Shown here: one piece after another, positions 9,925 through 18,495 of the stretch
Layout of the letters: every line of letters begins with the position of its first letter
Numbering within the stretch: the first letter of the stretch is position 1
Assembly (NCBI GenBank): GCA_035380245.1
Contig: DAOSXA010000002.1
Coordinates: 62,001 to 126,000 of the forward strand
From: Candidatus Zixiibacteriota bacterium
GTDB taxonomy: Bacteria > Zixibacteria > MSB-5A5 > GN15 > FEB-12
Direction of reading: 5' to 3'
DNA length: 64,000 nt
Position numbers and translations under genes: made by a program
The notes under the pieces: generated by a model
Seen by the model: the letters and a program-made list of their open reading frames with translations, nothing else
What the model was told of the DNA's origin: nothing
Database searches by the model: none

Positions 9925-9960
9925 AAAAAAAGCCGGAATCGCGTTTGATTCCGGCTTTTT
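9925..9960. terminator. Bidirectional intrinsic terminator
   Basis: A 14-base perfect stem, AAAAAGCCGGAATC pairing with GATTCCGGCTTTTT around a six-base loop, has an A-run before it and a T-run after it. It can therefore end both gatD and the converging C10 protease gene. Confidence 0.92.
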
Positions 9961-9980
9961 ATATTTTCCACGGTCGGTTG

Positions 9981-12110
9981 TTATGGACAAAGCGATGGTA
10001 TGTCGCCTGACTGGAACATGTAGGTCACCAGGTAAACCAGGTCGGCAATGTCGATTGCGTCGGAAGCATTCACGTCCGCTTCGAGTGTGCATTCCGGTTC
10101 GGGGCCGTTGTCGAACATATAGCTGACGAGGTAGATCAAATCTGAAATGCTGATTTCGTTGTTTTCATCCATGTCGACATTTCCGCGTATTCCGACACAA
10201 CAGCTCCAGCACGTTACGTTTCCGCTGACAACTTCCGGTTGATAGTCCATCTTGCTGCCGTAGAACCAGGGCTCGCGTGATCCGTAGCCATTCAGGTCAA
10301 TATGGGCTGTCTGTCCAATCCGAGCTCCGATTTTCGGTGTGAACCAGAGCTTAAGTATCGGGCCGTAGCCGGGATCCAATTCTTGACCGGTTCCGGACGT
10401 CGTGTTTTGCAGTCTTATGGTTGTGAGACTGTCGCCGTCGAAATTAGTCTGTTGTACGATTTCGAAGAAGTCAGTACGACAACCGGCCACTGAAAACGAA
10501 TCGAGTGTCAGATCGAGTGTCCCTCCGAAGTTTATCGGAATCTTTAGCTCGTTAAGTGGGGCGGTGTTGCGAGCCGAGATCGTTATCTCGGCAACAGAGT
10601 CTCGTTCGACCAGAACTTCCGGGGCGATCAGCGTATCACCGATGGCAAAAATGAGGCGATTGCGGACGATCGATCGACTGTAGTCACCCTGGGTAACGGT
10701 CAACGATACGGTGTAGTTGCCGGATTCATCGTATATATGGGTGGGAGACTGGACAAAAGCGCTGTCGCCGTCGCCGAAATCGTAAGTCCAGCTATCGACG
10801 TTGTCCAGATCCGAAGACCCGCTGAAATTGACGGTAAGGGGAGCCATGCCGACGGTCGTGTCTGCCATGTACATGACTTCGCGATCGGGCATGATGTTGG
10901 TAAGCATCAAATGATCGGAAACAGCACACTCGCTCCACGGGCAGTAGTTGGCGTCGATGGTATACCAGGTAGTGCGGCTGTTATCCCAGCCGTAGTTGAA
11001 ATGGAATTGCATAATGCCGTCAACGATGCGGCAGCCGTCCAGGATAATGGCGTGACTCGTGATACGATATGAGATCGGAAGGCCTCGTTCGATATCGGTC
11101 AGAGCGAAATTGAACCATTCTTCCTTGAGCCAGCCCGGGCGCGAGTAGGTGTGGATACTGTCTTTATAACGAAAACGGTCGGGGAGAACCCAAGTGCCCA
11201 TAGTAACGTATGAGCCTGAGCCACAGACACCGTACTGCATTTCATAGGCCACACCGACTTCGTAGTTAAGTTCGGCGGTCGCAGCCTTGACTGAATCGGG
11301 AGAATAATAGGCGACCTTGTCGGGAATGTTGGCCCAGTCGTAAGTGTCGCTCAGATCGACCTTGAGCTGCTCCATAGGTGTCGAACCGCCACAGGATTCA
11401 TCGCCAGTCCACCAGTAGTAGGTAGTGTCGATGCCGAACGGCGGCCATTCGTGGTAGTCCAGAATCATAGCGACGGCTGTGGCTACACAACCAACAACGC
11501 AAGTGCCGCCGTCGCCGGCTGGACAATACATGTTGTAAGGGTCGCTCTGATTCCAATGGGCGGTAACAAGCGGGCCGATCTCAAACAGCGTATCGGCCGT
11601 GGCGGTAGCCATGGCGGCCGTGAACAACTTGGGTGAGATTTCATAGCGATCCCAGTTAGTTTTCGACGAACGCAGGAATATCTCTTCACCGGTGTCCGGT
11701 AACGGTACGCTTATATCCCCATAGAGATTCTCGTAAGCGGTGAGGGCATCGTAAAGGTCCTCGCGCAGAAGAGCGGCCATGCCACCCGGCTCGGTCATGT
11801 CGATTGTCCCGGTTTCGGAACTTGCCTTGATCGGGTCAAGAGCTTTGAGCGTCGGTACTATCACCCATCCGGAAGGACTGATAGTATAACAATATCCCAC
11901 TAACCGATCATTTTCATAAATCGGTTGAGTCGTTTCGATAGTCGGTGCGGTATCACCCGCCCAAATCCCTTTTTGGCTCAACATGTAGTTTAGGTGATTC
12001 TCACAAACGTTACGCATTTCCGTAACGGTTGCCTGCTCGGCATGAACGGTGAAGGCACATACGATAAAGAGCGTCAGGGCTAGCGCAGTTAATCTGTAAA
12101 TGGCTCTCAT
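9981..12110 (-). CDS. C10 family (streptopain-like) cysteine protease with PKD, cohesin-like and dockerin domains
   Basis: A 709-residue secreted protease. A signal peptide (1-24) and Spi/propeptide-like region precede a C10 papain-fold domain with catalytic Cys208 in V-V-G-C-V-A-T-A and His353 in S-H-A-I-I-L-D-G. A PKD domain (about 415-495, W-T-Y-D-F-G-D-G-D) follows, then a beta-sandwich resembling cohesins (about 500-640). The C-terminal dockerin-like pair has loops D-M-D-E-N-N-E-I-S and D-V-N-A-S-D-A-I-D. The domain order suggests an exoprotease that is held on the cell surface or in a complex. The cohesin-like call rests on overall pattern (hydrophobic strands, position before a dockerin) and is weaker than the others. 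Confidence 0.87.
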   Translation of the reverse strand: MRAIYRLTALALTLFIVCAFTVHAEQATVTEMRNVCENHLNYMLSQKGIWAGDTAPTIETTQPIYENDRLVGYCYTISPSGWVIVPTLKALDPIKASSETGTIDMTEPGGMAALLREDLYDALTAYENLYGDISVPLPDTGEEIFLRSSKTNWDRYEISPKLFTAAMATATADTLFEIGPLVTAHWNQSDPYNMYCPAGDGGTCVVGCVATAVAMILDYHEWPPFGIDTTYYWWTGDESCGGSTPMEQLKVDLSDTYDWANIPDKVAYYSPDSVKAATAELNYEVGVAYEMQYGVCGSGSYVTMGTWVLPDRFRYKDSIHTYSRPGWLKEEWFNFALTDIERGLPISYRITSHAIILDGCRIVDGIMQFHFNYGWDNSRTTWYTIDANYCPWSECAVSDHLMLTNIMPDREVMYMADTTVGMAPLTVNFSGSSDLDNVDSWTYDFGDGDSAFVQSPTHIYDESGNYTVSLTVTQGDYSRSIVRNRLIFAIGDTLIAPEVLVERDSVAEITISARNTAPLNELKIPINFGGTLDLTLDSFSVAGCRTDFFEIVQQTNFDGDSLTTIRLQNTTSGTGQELDPGYGPILKLWFTPKIGARIGQTAHIDLNGYGSREPWFYGSKMDYQPEVVSGNVTCWSCCVGIRGNVDMDENNEISISDLIYLVSYMFDNGPEPECTLEADVNASDAIDIADLVYLVTYMFQSGDIPSLCP

Positions 12111-12360
12111 TCAATCTCCTGATGTAATAGCGGGACCTGTCACACACACAAAGAATTGAATCGGTTAAAATCCAATCTGACCTTTGCGTCGAAACTACCG
12201 AAAATATACGGTTTTTATCGATTTTGGCAATCCTTTTACCGGGATGGAACTTCGGTGAAAGCGAAAAAGCCGAACCTGTACCTGAACAAGTATCAGCAAA
12301 TTAATGGCTGAATAGGTGAAGCTCACAGTCGTCCGTAAGCGCGTATATTTCAGAACTCGT

Positions 12361-14043
12361 TTAGTAGGAATGGGGCACGAACCAGTGATCCGCCAATTCA
12401 AGAGTTATATCGACAATCTGCCGGTCGAGTTCATCCAGAGCACCGCGCTCGATCAGGGCATCGATGGCATGATGCAGCAAGACATATCGTTCATTTACGG
12501 GGATCAGGGCCGGGTAGTATTCGTTCCGGAAGAAAATGAAGAAACGTTGCCGTCCGCGACGGTTTTCGAGCATATCCTTGATAGCCGACCTGAGTTCACT
12601 GCCGGTAAGCCCTGCCAGGGCTTCCTTGGGAGACGACATCAATGAGACTGACTGCTTGAACTCGTTACAGGCTCTGAAAGTCAATCTCCAGCATTCCATA
12701 CGGCCGAGGGAGTTAACTACCAGGACATTTACGGTAAAGGAGCCGTTGACCGGATCGGTCGTGACCTGGTGCATGAACGGCAGGTAATAATTATCCGTAA
12801 TCGCTCCAAAAGCGCTGATGCCGCCCGCGAAAGGATCTTCGAGAATGTCACGTAGTGAGAAGAACGGCTTGTGCTCGAACCGGGCATCCTGGATCATAAT
12901 GAATTCATCTTCAGTGAAGCTGAATCGTTCGCGCCATTTATCAGCGGCCGACATCCCCGATCGGGTAAGCGCCGACTGGCTGGTCAGCATCCCGAGTCCC
13001 TGCCCGCCACGCCAGACCAGCGGTAGAACACCGACGGCCCATTCGGCCGAACCGCCGATCTCACCGATGATGGAGTTGAGGGGACGACCGTTGGGGAAAG
13101 CGAGCCCGTTGTGACCGAGAATAATCGCCGGGAACATATCTCCGTCGCCGTCGAATGGTGTGACCACGCCATGGCTGTTTAAAAAATCCATAGCCGGTTC
13201 ATGGCGAGGACGATCGAGGAAGAACGCTGTGAGTTGGTCCGGTCCCTTAAGACCGTAAGCCTGAGAAATGATATCGGCCGCCTGCAGCAGGTCGGTGCGA
13301 CGCGGATTGAATTCATCGAATTCGACACCGGCCGCCCAGCGTTGAACGTAAATATCCGGTAGATGACGCTTGACGTTCGATTCGGTGAGGAAGAGGGTGG
13401 TCAGGCTGGAATGCCCGCCCATGACCGATTTGGTAGTGCCTTCGACTACGTCGTTTCCCATGGAGAGGAGCGTAACGTTGGGGATCATCGGGAGACCGTA
13501 ACGGGCTCGATGTTCTTTTTTCCCGAAAAGAGCGCCGACAGCGACGGTTGGATTGCCGCCAACTTCTTTGCCGGGTTTCATCCGTACGCCCTCGGTAATG
13601 GTCGATTCGATCAGGACTTCCTCGCCCACCGGAAGCGTTTCGGTTGTTACCTGAAGCACGTCGGCCATAACCTGAGCTGCGGTGCGATCATTGGCGCGTT
13701 TGAGTTGATTGATAAACGCTCCGGTCAGTTGTTCGGTCGGATAACGCCTGGCACTGCCGCGTCCGGTCATGGCGACCGCTGAAGCCGAAAGAGCGGCGGC
13801 GACTATGACCGATTCGCGTAATTGGCGATTACGTAAAGATCCCAGATTGGAACGATTGTTAATACGGTCATCGAGATGGATGATATGTCCCTCGACCAAT
13901 TCGATATCATAATTGGACAGAACGGTATGATGACGATGGTTAAACTCGATGATTCGGTCGGTATCAAATACTCGGTCGCGTTGCAGGCCGTTATAGGCCA
14001 GTCGCTGATCGGCTATATCGAAACGAAGGTTGTTGTTGGTCAA
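12361..14043 (-). CDS. Divergent class II fructose-1,6-bisphosphatase (GlpX)-like protein
   Basis: A 560-residue protein whose middle follows the GlpX order. A-x-T-G-R-G is at residues 92-96, I-E-S-T-I-T-E-G near 145-152, N-D-V-V-E-G-T-T (197-204) stands where GlpX has D-P-L-E-G-T-T, L-D-R-P-R-H-E is at 276-282, D-G-D at 298-300, and G-G-S-A-E at 330-334. The metal ligands Asp198, Glu201 and Glu334 have counterparts, but the GlpX Asp33 position is Ser97. The protein is over 200 residues longer than GlpX at both ends. Start is a TTG with GAGG upstream. It is cytoplasmic with no signal. It may be a related sugar phosphatase or may have lost that activity. Recognition is by motif order only. Confidence 0.6.
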   Translation of the reverse strand: MTNNNLRFDIADQRLAYNGLQRDRVFDTDRIIEFNHRHHTVLSNYDIELVEGHIIHLDDRINNRSNLGSLRNRQLRESVIVAAALSASAVAMTGRGSARRYPTEQLTGAFINQLKRANDRTAAQVMADVLQVTTETLPVGEEVLIESTITEGVRMKPGKEVGGNPTVAVGALFGKKEHRARYGLPMIPNVTLLSMGNDVVEGTTKSVMGGHSSLTTLFLTESNVKRHLPDIYVQRWAAGVEFDEFNPRRTDLLQAADIISQAYGLKGPDQLTAFFLDRPRHEPAMDFLNSHGVVTPFDGDGDMFPAIILGHNGLAFPNGRPLNSIIGEIGGSAEWAVGVLPLVWRGGQGLGMLTSQSALTRSGMSAADKWRERFSFTEDEFIMIQDARFEHKPFFSLRDILEDPFAGGISAFGAITDNYYLPFMHQVTTDPVNGSFTVNVLVVNSLGRMECWRLTFRACNEFKQSVSLMSSPKEALAGLTGSELRSAIKDMLENRRGRQRFFIFFRNEYYPALIPVNERYVLLHHAIDALIERGALDELDRQIVDITLELADHWFVPHSY

Positions 14044-14391
14044 CGTGGGATCCTCTAATTTTCCTGGCTATGTTTACCGTTTGCCCCGGGGTTTATCTTG
14101 CCGCAAATGGCGGCACATTTTTAGAGATAGCATTTGTCCCGATTTGGCGCAAGCTCTTTAATAGGGCGCTTTATCGGTCTTTCCAACAACCAGCGCCGGG
14201 AAGTTGTTCCAAAATTGTGTTATTGGCCGGGAGTCGGTTCGGGCCACCGGGCAACAAGGGTAGCGATGATTGTCTTTTTATCCGATGTCTTGTTTTCTCT
14301 CGATATTGCTTAGTCACGAACGGGGGAGGAGTAAAAAAAGTAAAGCGGCGGAGATTAATCTCCGCCGCTGGAATACTATGCAAAAAAGTCT
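14044..14391. other. Intergenic region with terminator
   Basis: A 348-base gap between two minus-strand genes. It contains the terminator of the upstream dockerin gene (14332-14369) and must contain the promoter of the GlpX-like gene. No convincing gene is present on either strand. Confidence 0.5.
14332..14369 (-). terminator. Intrinsic terminator of the thioredoxin-like dockerin gene
   Basis: A perfect 11-base stem, AGCGGCGGAGA/TCTCCGCCGCT, with a TTAA loop. Read on the minus strand it is followed by TTACTTTTTTT. Confidence 0.88.
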
Positions 14392-15813
14392 CTATTCCTG
14401 GAGTGCGCAAGGAGCAGGATCAGGACCGCTTGAGAACATGAACGTAACCAGATATACCAGGTCCGCGATATCGGGGGCATCCGCGCCTTGACCGTTGATG
14501 TTGGCGGCCTCTAGACAGACAGGCTCAGGTCCTTGTGAAAACATGTAAGTCACCATGTACACAAGGTCGGAGATGTCCGGTCCGCTTCCGGAACCGTTGA
14601 TGTCGGCGCGGTGATCACAACAGCTAATCGTAATCGTCTGCGGGGTAGACCAGTCGGTTATCGCGCCCCAGACTTCCTTGGCGCGGACCGATACGGTGTA
14701 ATCACCGAGTTCCTCAAAGCTGTAAACGTAAGTGGCCATTTCTCCCTGCGGGAACGGACCCAGCCAGTCGGAGGTGTAAGTTTCCGGTCCCTGAATATCC
14801 CATTGGTAGAATAAAGAGTCGTCATCGGCATCAGTGGCATAGGTTTCCAGGTTCAGATCGGTTCCGATCATATAGACCGTGGGAATTACGGGATCGACCA
14901 GACCGGTCGGTTCGCTGTTTACTGAAGTACCATTGGCGATTCTGACGTGTGTCTTGATAGTAGCACTGCCGAGCCATTCAATGGCTGTCATGATTTCAAG
15001 CGGTGGTACCGTTCTTTGAGCAAGGTTATTAATCCATGATTGATAAGTACTGACTCCATAAGCGCCGACCAACACTTCATACCCCCCGTCCAGGAAACAG
15101 GTGGGGAAGCCGGCCAGATTGTAATCGTTACTCAGTCTGTTATAAGCGGGCTGAATTGCCGCTCCGCCGTATGTCTGCTGTGCGACCAGCGCCGCATATT
15201 CGAAATTGTATGTGCCTGATGCATGGATAGACGACAAAGCCGCCCTGACCGTCGGGCAGTACCCGCACCAGCAAGCGGTACCTTCTTCGATAAACACCGT
15301 ATGGGTAGTACCGTGATCCGTGGAGTTATAACCGGTCAAGCCCGGAGTGGCATAGGCACATCCATCGGCAAAGTGAGCGGTGAACCAATAACCATAACCG
15401 GGGTATGCATCCAGAACGGTGTCTTCGGCGTTGAAGACCACCCCGATGGCGGCGATATTATCTTCGGTAATATTGGAGTAAGCACTGGGAGCGGTCCAGG
15501 TGGCAATGGAATAATAAGTACCGCCATCCGGAACGCTGATTGTATCAACCGTCGACCAGTCCAGAAACGCTTGTTCATATTGACGGTTGTCATCGTCTCG
15601 CCAACGCGGCGACAAAGGCTCAACAATATAAACCCGCAGGGTTCCGTCATAGGTTGCCCGGGAGCCATCTGTCGGCTGAACTGCCGTAATTTCTTCGGCT
15701 GCCAGTGGAGCAGGATCCCTCACAATCGTGACATCGTTAGCCAGGGCGGTTCCCGCCAGGGCCAGGAATAACAGCGCCCAAAGACACAATTGTCTCTTAG
15801 CTGATTGTCTCAT
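14392..15813 (-). CDS. Exported thioredoxin-like (Omp28-like) protein with PKD and dockerin repeats
   Basis: A 473-residue protein with a signal peptide (1-26). The central region contains F-I-E-E-G-T-A-C-W-C-G-Y-C-P, a CxxC thioredoxin-type active site, followed by G-F-P-T-C, the cis-Pro loop position. This layout resembles Omp28-related exported thioredoxins. A PKD-like domain (about 300-395) and a C-terminal dockerin-like pair follow, with loops R-A-D-I-N-G-S-G-S-G-P-D and N-I-N-G-Q-G-A-D-A-P-D. The extra Cys in the C-W-C-G-Y-C sequence is unusual. Probable role is extracytoplasmic thiol chemistry or binding; the partner is unknown. Confidence 0.8.
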   Translation of the reverse strand: MRQSAKRQLCLWALLFLALAGTALANDVTIVRDPAPLAAEEITAVQPTDGSRATYDGTLRVYIVEPLSPRWRDDDNRQYEQAFLDWSTVDTISVPDGGTYYSIATWTAPSAYSNITEDNIAAIGVVFNAEDTVLDAYPGYGYWFTAHFADGCAYATPGLTGYNSTDHGTTHTVFIEEGTACWCGYCPTVRAALSSIHASGTYNFEYAALVAQQTYGGAAIQPAYNRLSNDYNLAGFPTCFLDGGYEVLVGAYGVSTYQSWINNLAQRTVPPLEIMTAIEWLGSATIKTHVRIANGTSVNSEPTGLVDPVIPTVYMIGTDLNLETYATDADDDSLFYQWDIQGPETYTSDWLGPFPQGEMATYVYSFEELGDYTVSVRAKEVWGAITDWSTPQTITISCCDHRADINGSGSGPDISDLVYMVTYMFSQGPEPVCLEAANINGQGADAPDIADLVYLVTFMFSSGPDPAPCALQE

Positions 15814-15998
15814 GCTAGATGAATTCCTCTCTGTCGGATTAAAGCGTTACCTCTCTGTAATTATGTACTAAATATATCCAATAAGTGTTGTAAGTCAAGG
15901 TCGATTATAGGCTTCCGGTGAGGCATTGCAGCGGCCGGAGGCAAGTTGAAGGATTCCTTTAATATGCTCTTTCCGTGGTTGTGACGGTTGCCTTTCAA

Positions 15999-17159
15999 TC
16001 AGAATTTGAGGGTGAGAGCCAGACTCAGATCGAAGTAATCGTAATCGTAGACTACCAAAGTGGACGAGTTGTGGATGGACTCTATCCGAAGTTTCGGTTC
16101 CAGAAAATATCCCCCCAGACTGAGCGGACGAGTGTATTCGGCGTAGATACGGCGTCTCTTATCGGAACGATCTTTCGCGAACAAAGTGGTTATGATTTCG
16201 GCTCCCTGAAAGACATCGTGAGTGGTTTCAATTGTTTTCAGGAAATCCTTTTCCCAATACCCGAAACCCATTTCCAGGACGGATTTGGGGATATGATAGC
16301 TCTTGGCGCGGATAGTTATGCCGTCACCCTCGTAGGTTTTATTGGCCGGAGACAGTAATGAGGTGGAATACCCATACACCAGGGCGCTGTCGTTGCGGTC
16401 GATAATCTCGCGGTGGGAATAGGTGGCGGAAAGTCCCAGTTTGTTTCCAAGCTGTTTTGATATTCGCGGGGAGATATACCAGATTTTCATATCCCCGTCA
16501 TCGAGGATGCTATAACTACGCTCACTGGTGATGGCTCCGGTGGGACGATTGTGCTCTTCATCCCAGGAGTTGACATATTGATAGCTGCCGGTCGAGTACC
16601 CAAGTTCGATATCAAAAGCTGTTCGCTGAGGCAGGGTTTGATTGAAGCCTATGAATGCCTCCCAGGTTGTGATATCATCAATCTCGGCATTAGTATACAC
16701 TTTGTAAGTAGCCTTTGCTCCGGTTCTGATCTGACTGTTTAAGGCGAGTTTGTAAGAAGCCGAGCCGATCAGGTCGAAGTCGTTGGTGGAGCTAAAATCA
16801 CGGAAATCATCTTTATAGATACGCCCGTTGAAATTGCCGGAGATATACAACCGGAATTTCGAGGTCGATCGGGTCGGCACCACGGACAGCCCAAGAGTCG
16901 AGCGGAGATTGCTGAGGCCGTCGAGATTATTGTAATACCGTGTGTATTCTTCGGTCCAGCGCATTTCGATTGACTGATCCGGGTACCAGCGAGCCGAACC
17001 GCTGAGGCTGGTGTATGCGGCATCGGTAACTGAAGAATCCTCAAGCATATTACCGCTGCGGCCGTTGTTCAGTCCGAATTCGAAAGCGAAATCAGCTTTC
17101 ACGGGAGCAACAGCTAAAAGCAGGAGGGCCAGTACGATGCATGTATAACGATTTTGCAT
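15999..17159 (-). CDS. Outer-membrane beta-barrel protein, porin-like
   Basis: A 386-residue protein with a clear signal peptide (hydrophobic core then A-P-V-K-A-D). The body is a long series of alternating polar and aromatic strands ending in L-S-L-A-L-T-L-K-F, a typical C-terminal Phe barrel strand recognised by BAM. The ATG at 17159 has AGGAGA upstream; an earlier frame opening at 17249 would add 30 residues overlapping the preceding gene. It follows the small calcium-binding protein gene by 10 bases, so the two are an operon. No family could be named. It may carry an exported partner or act as a channel. Confidence 0.75.
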   Translation of the reverse strand: MQNRYTCIVLALLLLAVAPVKADFAFEFGLNNGRSGNMLEDSSVTDAAYTSLSGSARWYPDQSIEMRWTEEYTRYYNNLDGLSNLRSTLGLSVVPTRSTSKFRLYISGNFNGRIYKDDFRDFSSTNDFDLIGSASYKLALNSQIRTGAKATYKVYTNAEIDDITTWEAFIGFNQTLPQRTAFDIELGYSTGSYQYVNSWDEEHNRPTGAITSERSYSILDDGDMKIWYISPRISKQLGNKLGLSATYSHREIIDRNDSALVYGYSTSLLSPANKTYEGDGITIRAKSYHIPKSVLEMGFGYWEKDFLKTIETTHDVFQGAEIITTLFAKDRSDKRRRIYAEYTRPLSLGGYFLEPKLRIESIHNSSTLVVYDYDYFDLSLALTLKF

Positions 17160-17169
17160 GATGTCTCTC

Positions 17170-17595
17170 CTATCGTAAACAGACACCGCCGGCGCAAGCG
17201 CCGCCCGCTGCCGCATTACTGTTGTCACCGGAGCTGCCCCCAAAGGCACACTCTAAGTCACACCGCGTAAGAGACTGAGCCAGAGTTAGTTTGCTTAGGC
17301 GGTCGAATAGGAGAGAGTTAGGCTCGGCCGTTACATCACTAGCGCCCTCCGGCATTTCCATATTGGCGAATATGCCGGATTGACTTGGTCCGGCCACTGT
17401 GGCGGGGGCGTGGCTGACGCCGAAATCGGGAATGCCGTCCTGATCGGCATCTTCGGCCAGATCATTGAATCCATCACCATCCAAATCGACCCAGGCAGGC
17501 TCGGGGCTGTCATCGGCCAGACTCATACCGAACGTAACTATCAGCAGCAACAACACGGATGCGAGCGTCAACAACGCTCGGTTAGAATACAACAT
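17170..17595 (-). CDS. Small exported calcium-binding protein with Gly/Ala/Cys-rich tail
   Basis: A 141-residue protein starting at the ATG at 17595, with AAAGG 7 bases upstream; the open frame extends further but without signal sequence logic. The signal peptide is followed by D-L-D-G-D-G-F-N-D and D-A-D-Q-D-G-I-P-D, two thrombospondin type 3-like calcium loops. The C-terminus contains C-D-L-E-C and ends in a Gly/Ala/Ser-rich stretch with A-C-A-G-G-V-C. It is immediately upstream of the barrel gene, which suggests paired function at the outer membrane. I do not recognise a named family. Confidence 0.65.
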   Translation of the reverse strand: MLYSNRALLTLASVLLLLIVTFGMSLADDSPEPAWVDLDGDGFNDLAEDADQDGIPDFGVSHAPATVAGPSQSGIFANMEMPEGASDVTAEPNSLLFDRLSKLTLAQSLTRCDLECAFGGSSGDNSNAAAGGACAGGVCLR

Positions 17596-17967
17596 AAGGA
17601 TGCCTTTCAATGTCTGGGGGAATTCTGAAATATGAATCTCTGCTTTCCATAAATAGCCGGTATACCTGACAATAATAAAACGATACTTCATTTATCCTTC
17701 AAGGATTTTCTGAATGTGCCATCGCATGATTGAGCTCAAATGAAATATGATAAAAAAAGAGTATGCAGTAGAATTTTGACTTGCCCTGTGTCCGTGTGAA
17801 ACATATAATCAAAAAACTGATCCCCGAAGTATAAGAAGAGGCAAAGGTCTTCTCGCTCAGGCGGACAGTTACATCCGGCATGGACCGGAAAGCATAATGT
17901 CGAGAGATTGTGGGGTAGACAACTCTTGACCGGTTGGTTCGTGCACGGACATCACAGTGGTGGAGTC

Positions 17968-18303
17968 ATGGTAGTTACAGATCTGTTCATTAAGGCTAGA
18001 GAAGCACTTGAGGTGGACCCATCTATCTGGTCCACCATTAAGACTATGGCTGTGACTGCCATTGACTTCATCCGCACTCGATACGGCGACATCGGTTTGC
18101 TTGCGGCGTTCCTGGTAACCGGCACTATGTTGACGTTGCTGTTGGTGCGTCTGGCGACTCTGGCTTTCGCCATACTTCGCTTTTTGGTTCTTCCGGCGTT
18201 GTTGCTGGCAGCGATTGCCTCAGCTATTCTCGATTACAGTTTCATGGAATGCCTGCCGGTAACATCCATGGCCTGTTCGCTGTTGCTCTTGATGAAGGCC
18301 TGA
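17968..18303 (+). CDS. Small membrane protein of unknown function
   Basis: A protein of about 111 residues with two strongly hydrophobic segments (after I-R-T-R-Y-G-D, and the following L-R-F-L-V-L-P-A-L run) separated by a very short turn, and a short Cys-containing C-terminus. The ATG at 17968 has GGAG close upstream; a TTG at 17908 in the same frame is an alternative start. No family recognised. It converges with the acyl-CoA ligase gene across a hairpin. Confidence 0.5.
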   Translation: MVVTDLFIKAREALEVDPSIWSTIKTMAVTAIDFIRTRYGDIGLLAAFLVTGTMLTLLLVRLATLAFAILRFLVLPALLLAAIASAILDYSFMECLPVTSMACSLLLLMKA

Positions 18304-18373
18304 TCGCAACAGGGGAGAAATCGAGAAGAACGGCTGACGGCGCCGCGTTCCATTGAATCAATCCTGATAAGAG

Positions 18374-18409
18374 AAAACCCGTTTGTCGGGAGGAGAGACA
18401 AACGGGTTT
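18374..18409. terminator. Hairpin between convergent genes
   Basis: Inverted repeat AAACCCGTTTGTC/GACAAACGGGTTT with a ten-base loop. Only short T-runs flank it (TTTTC on the minus strand). Its position between two convergent stops favours a terminator. Confidence 0.65.
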
Positions 18410-18495
18410 ACACAGTGTCGATTCGGAGTTGTATAAGCGTAACAGGCACGGACTGAAAAAGTTCCAAAAAGGACTAAATAAAGGATATGTGGCGT

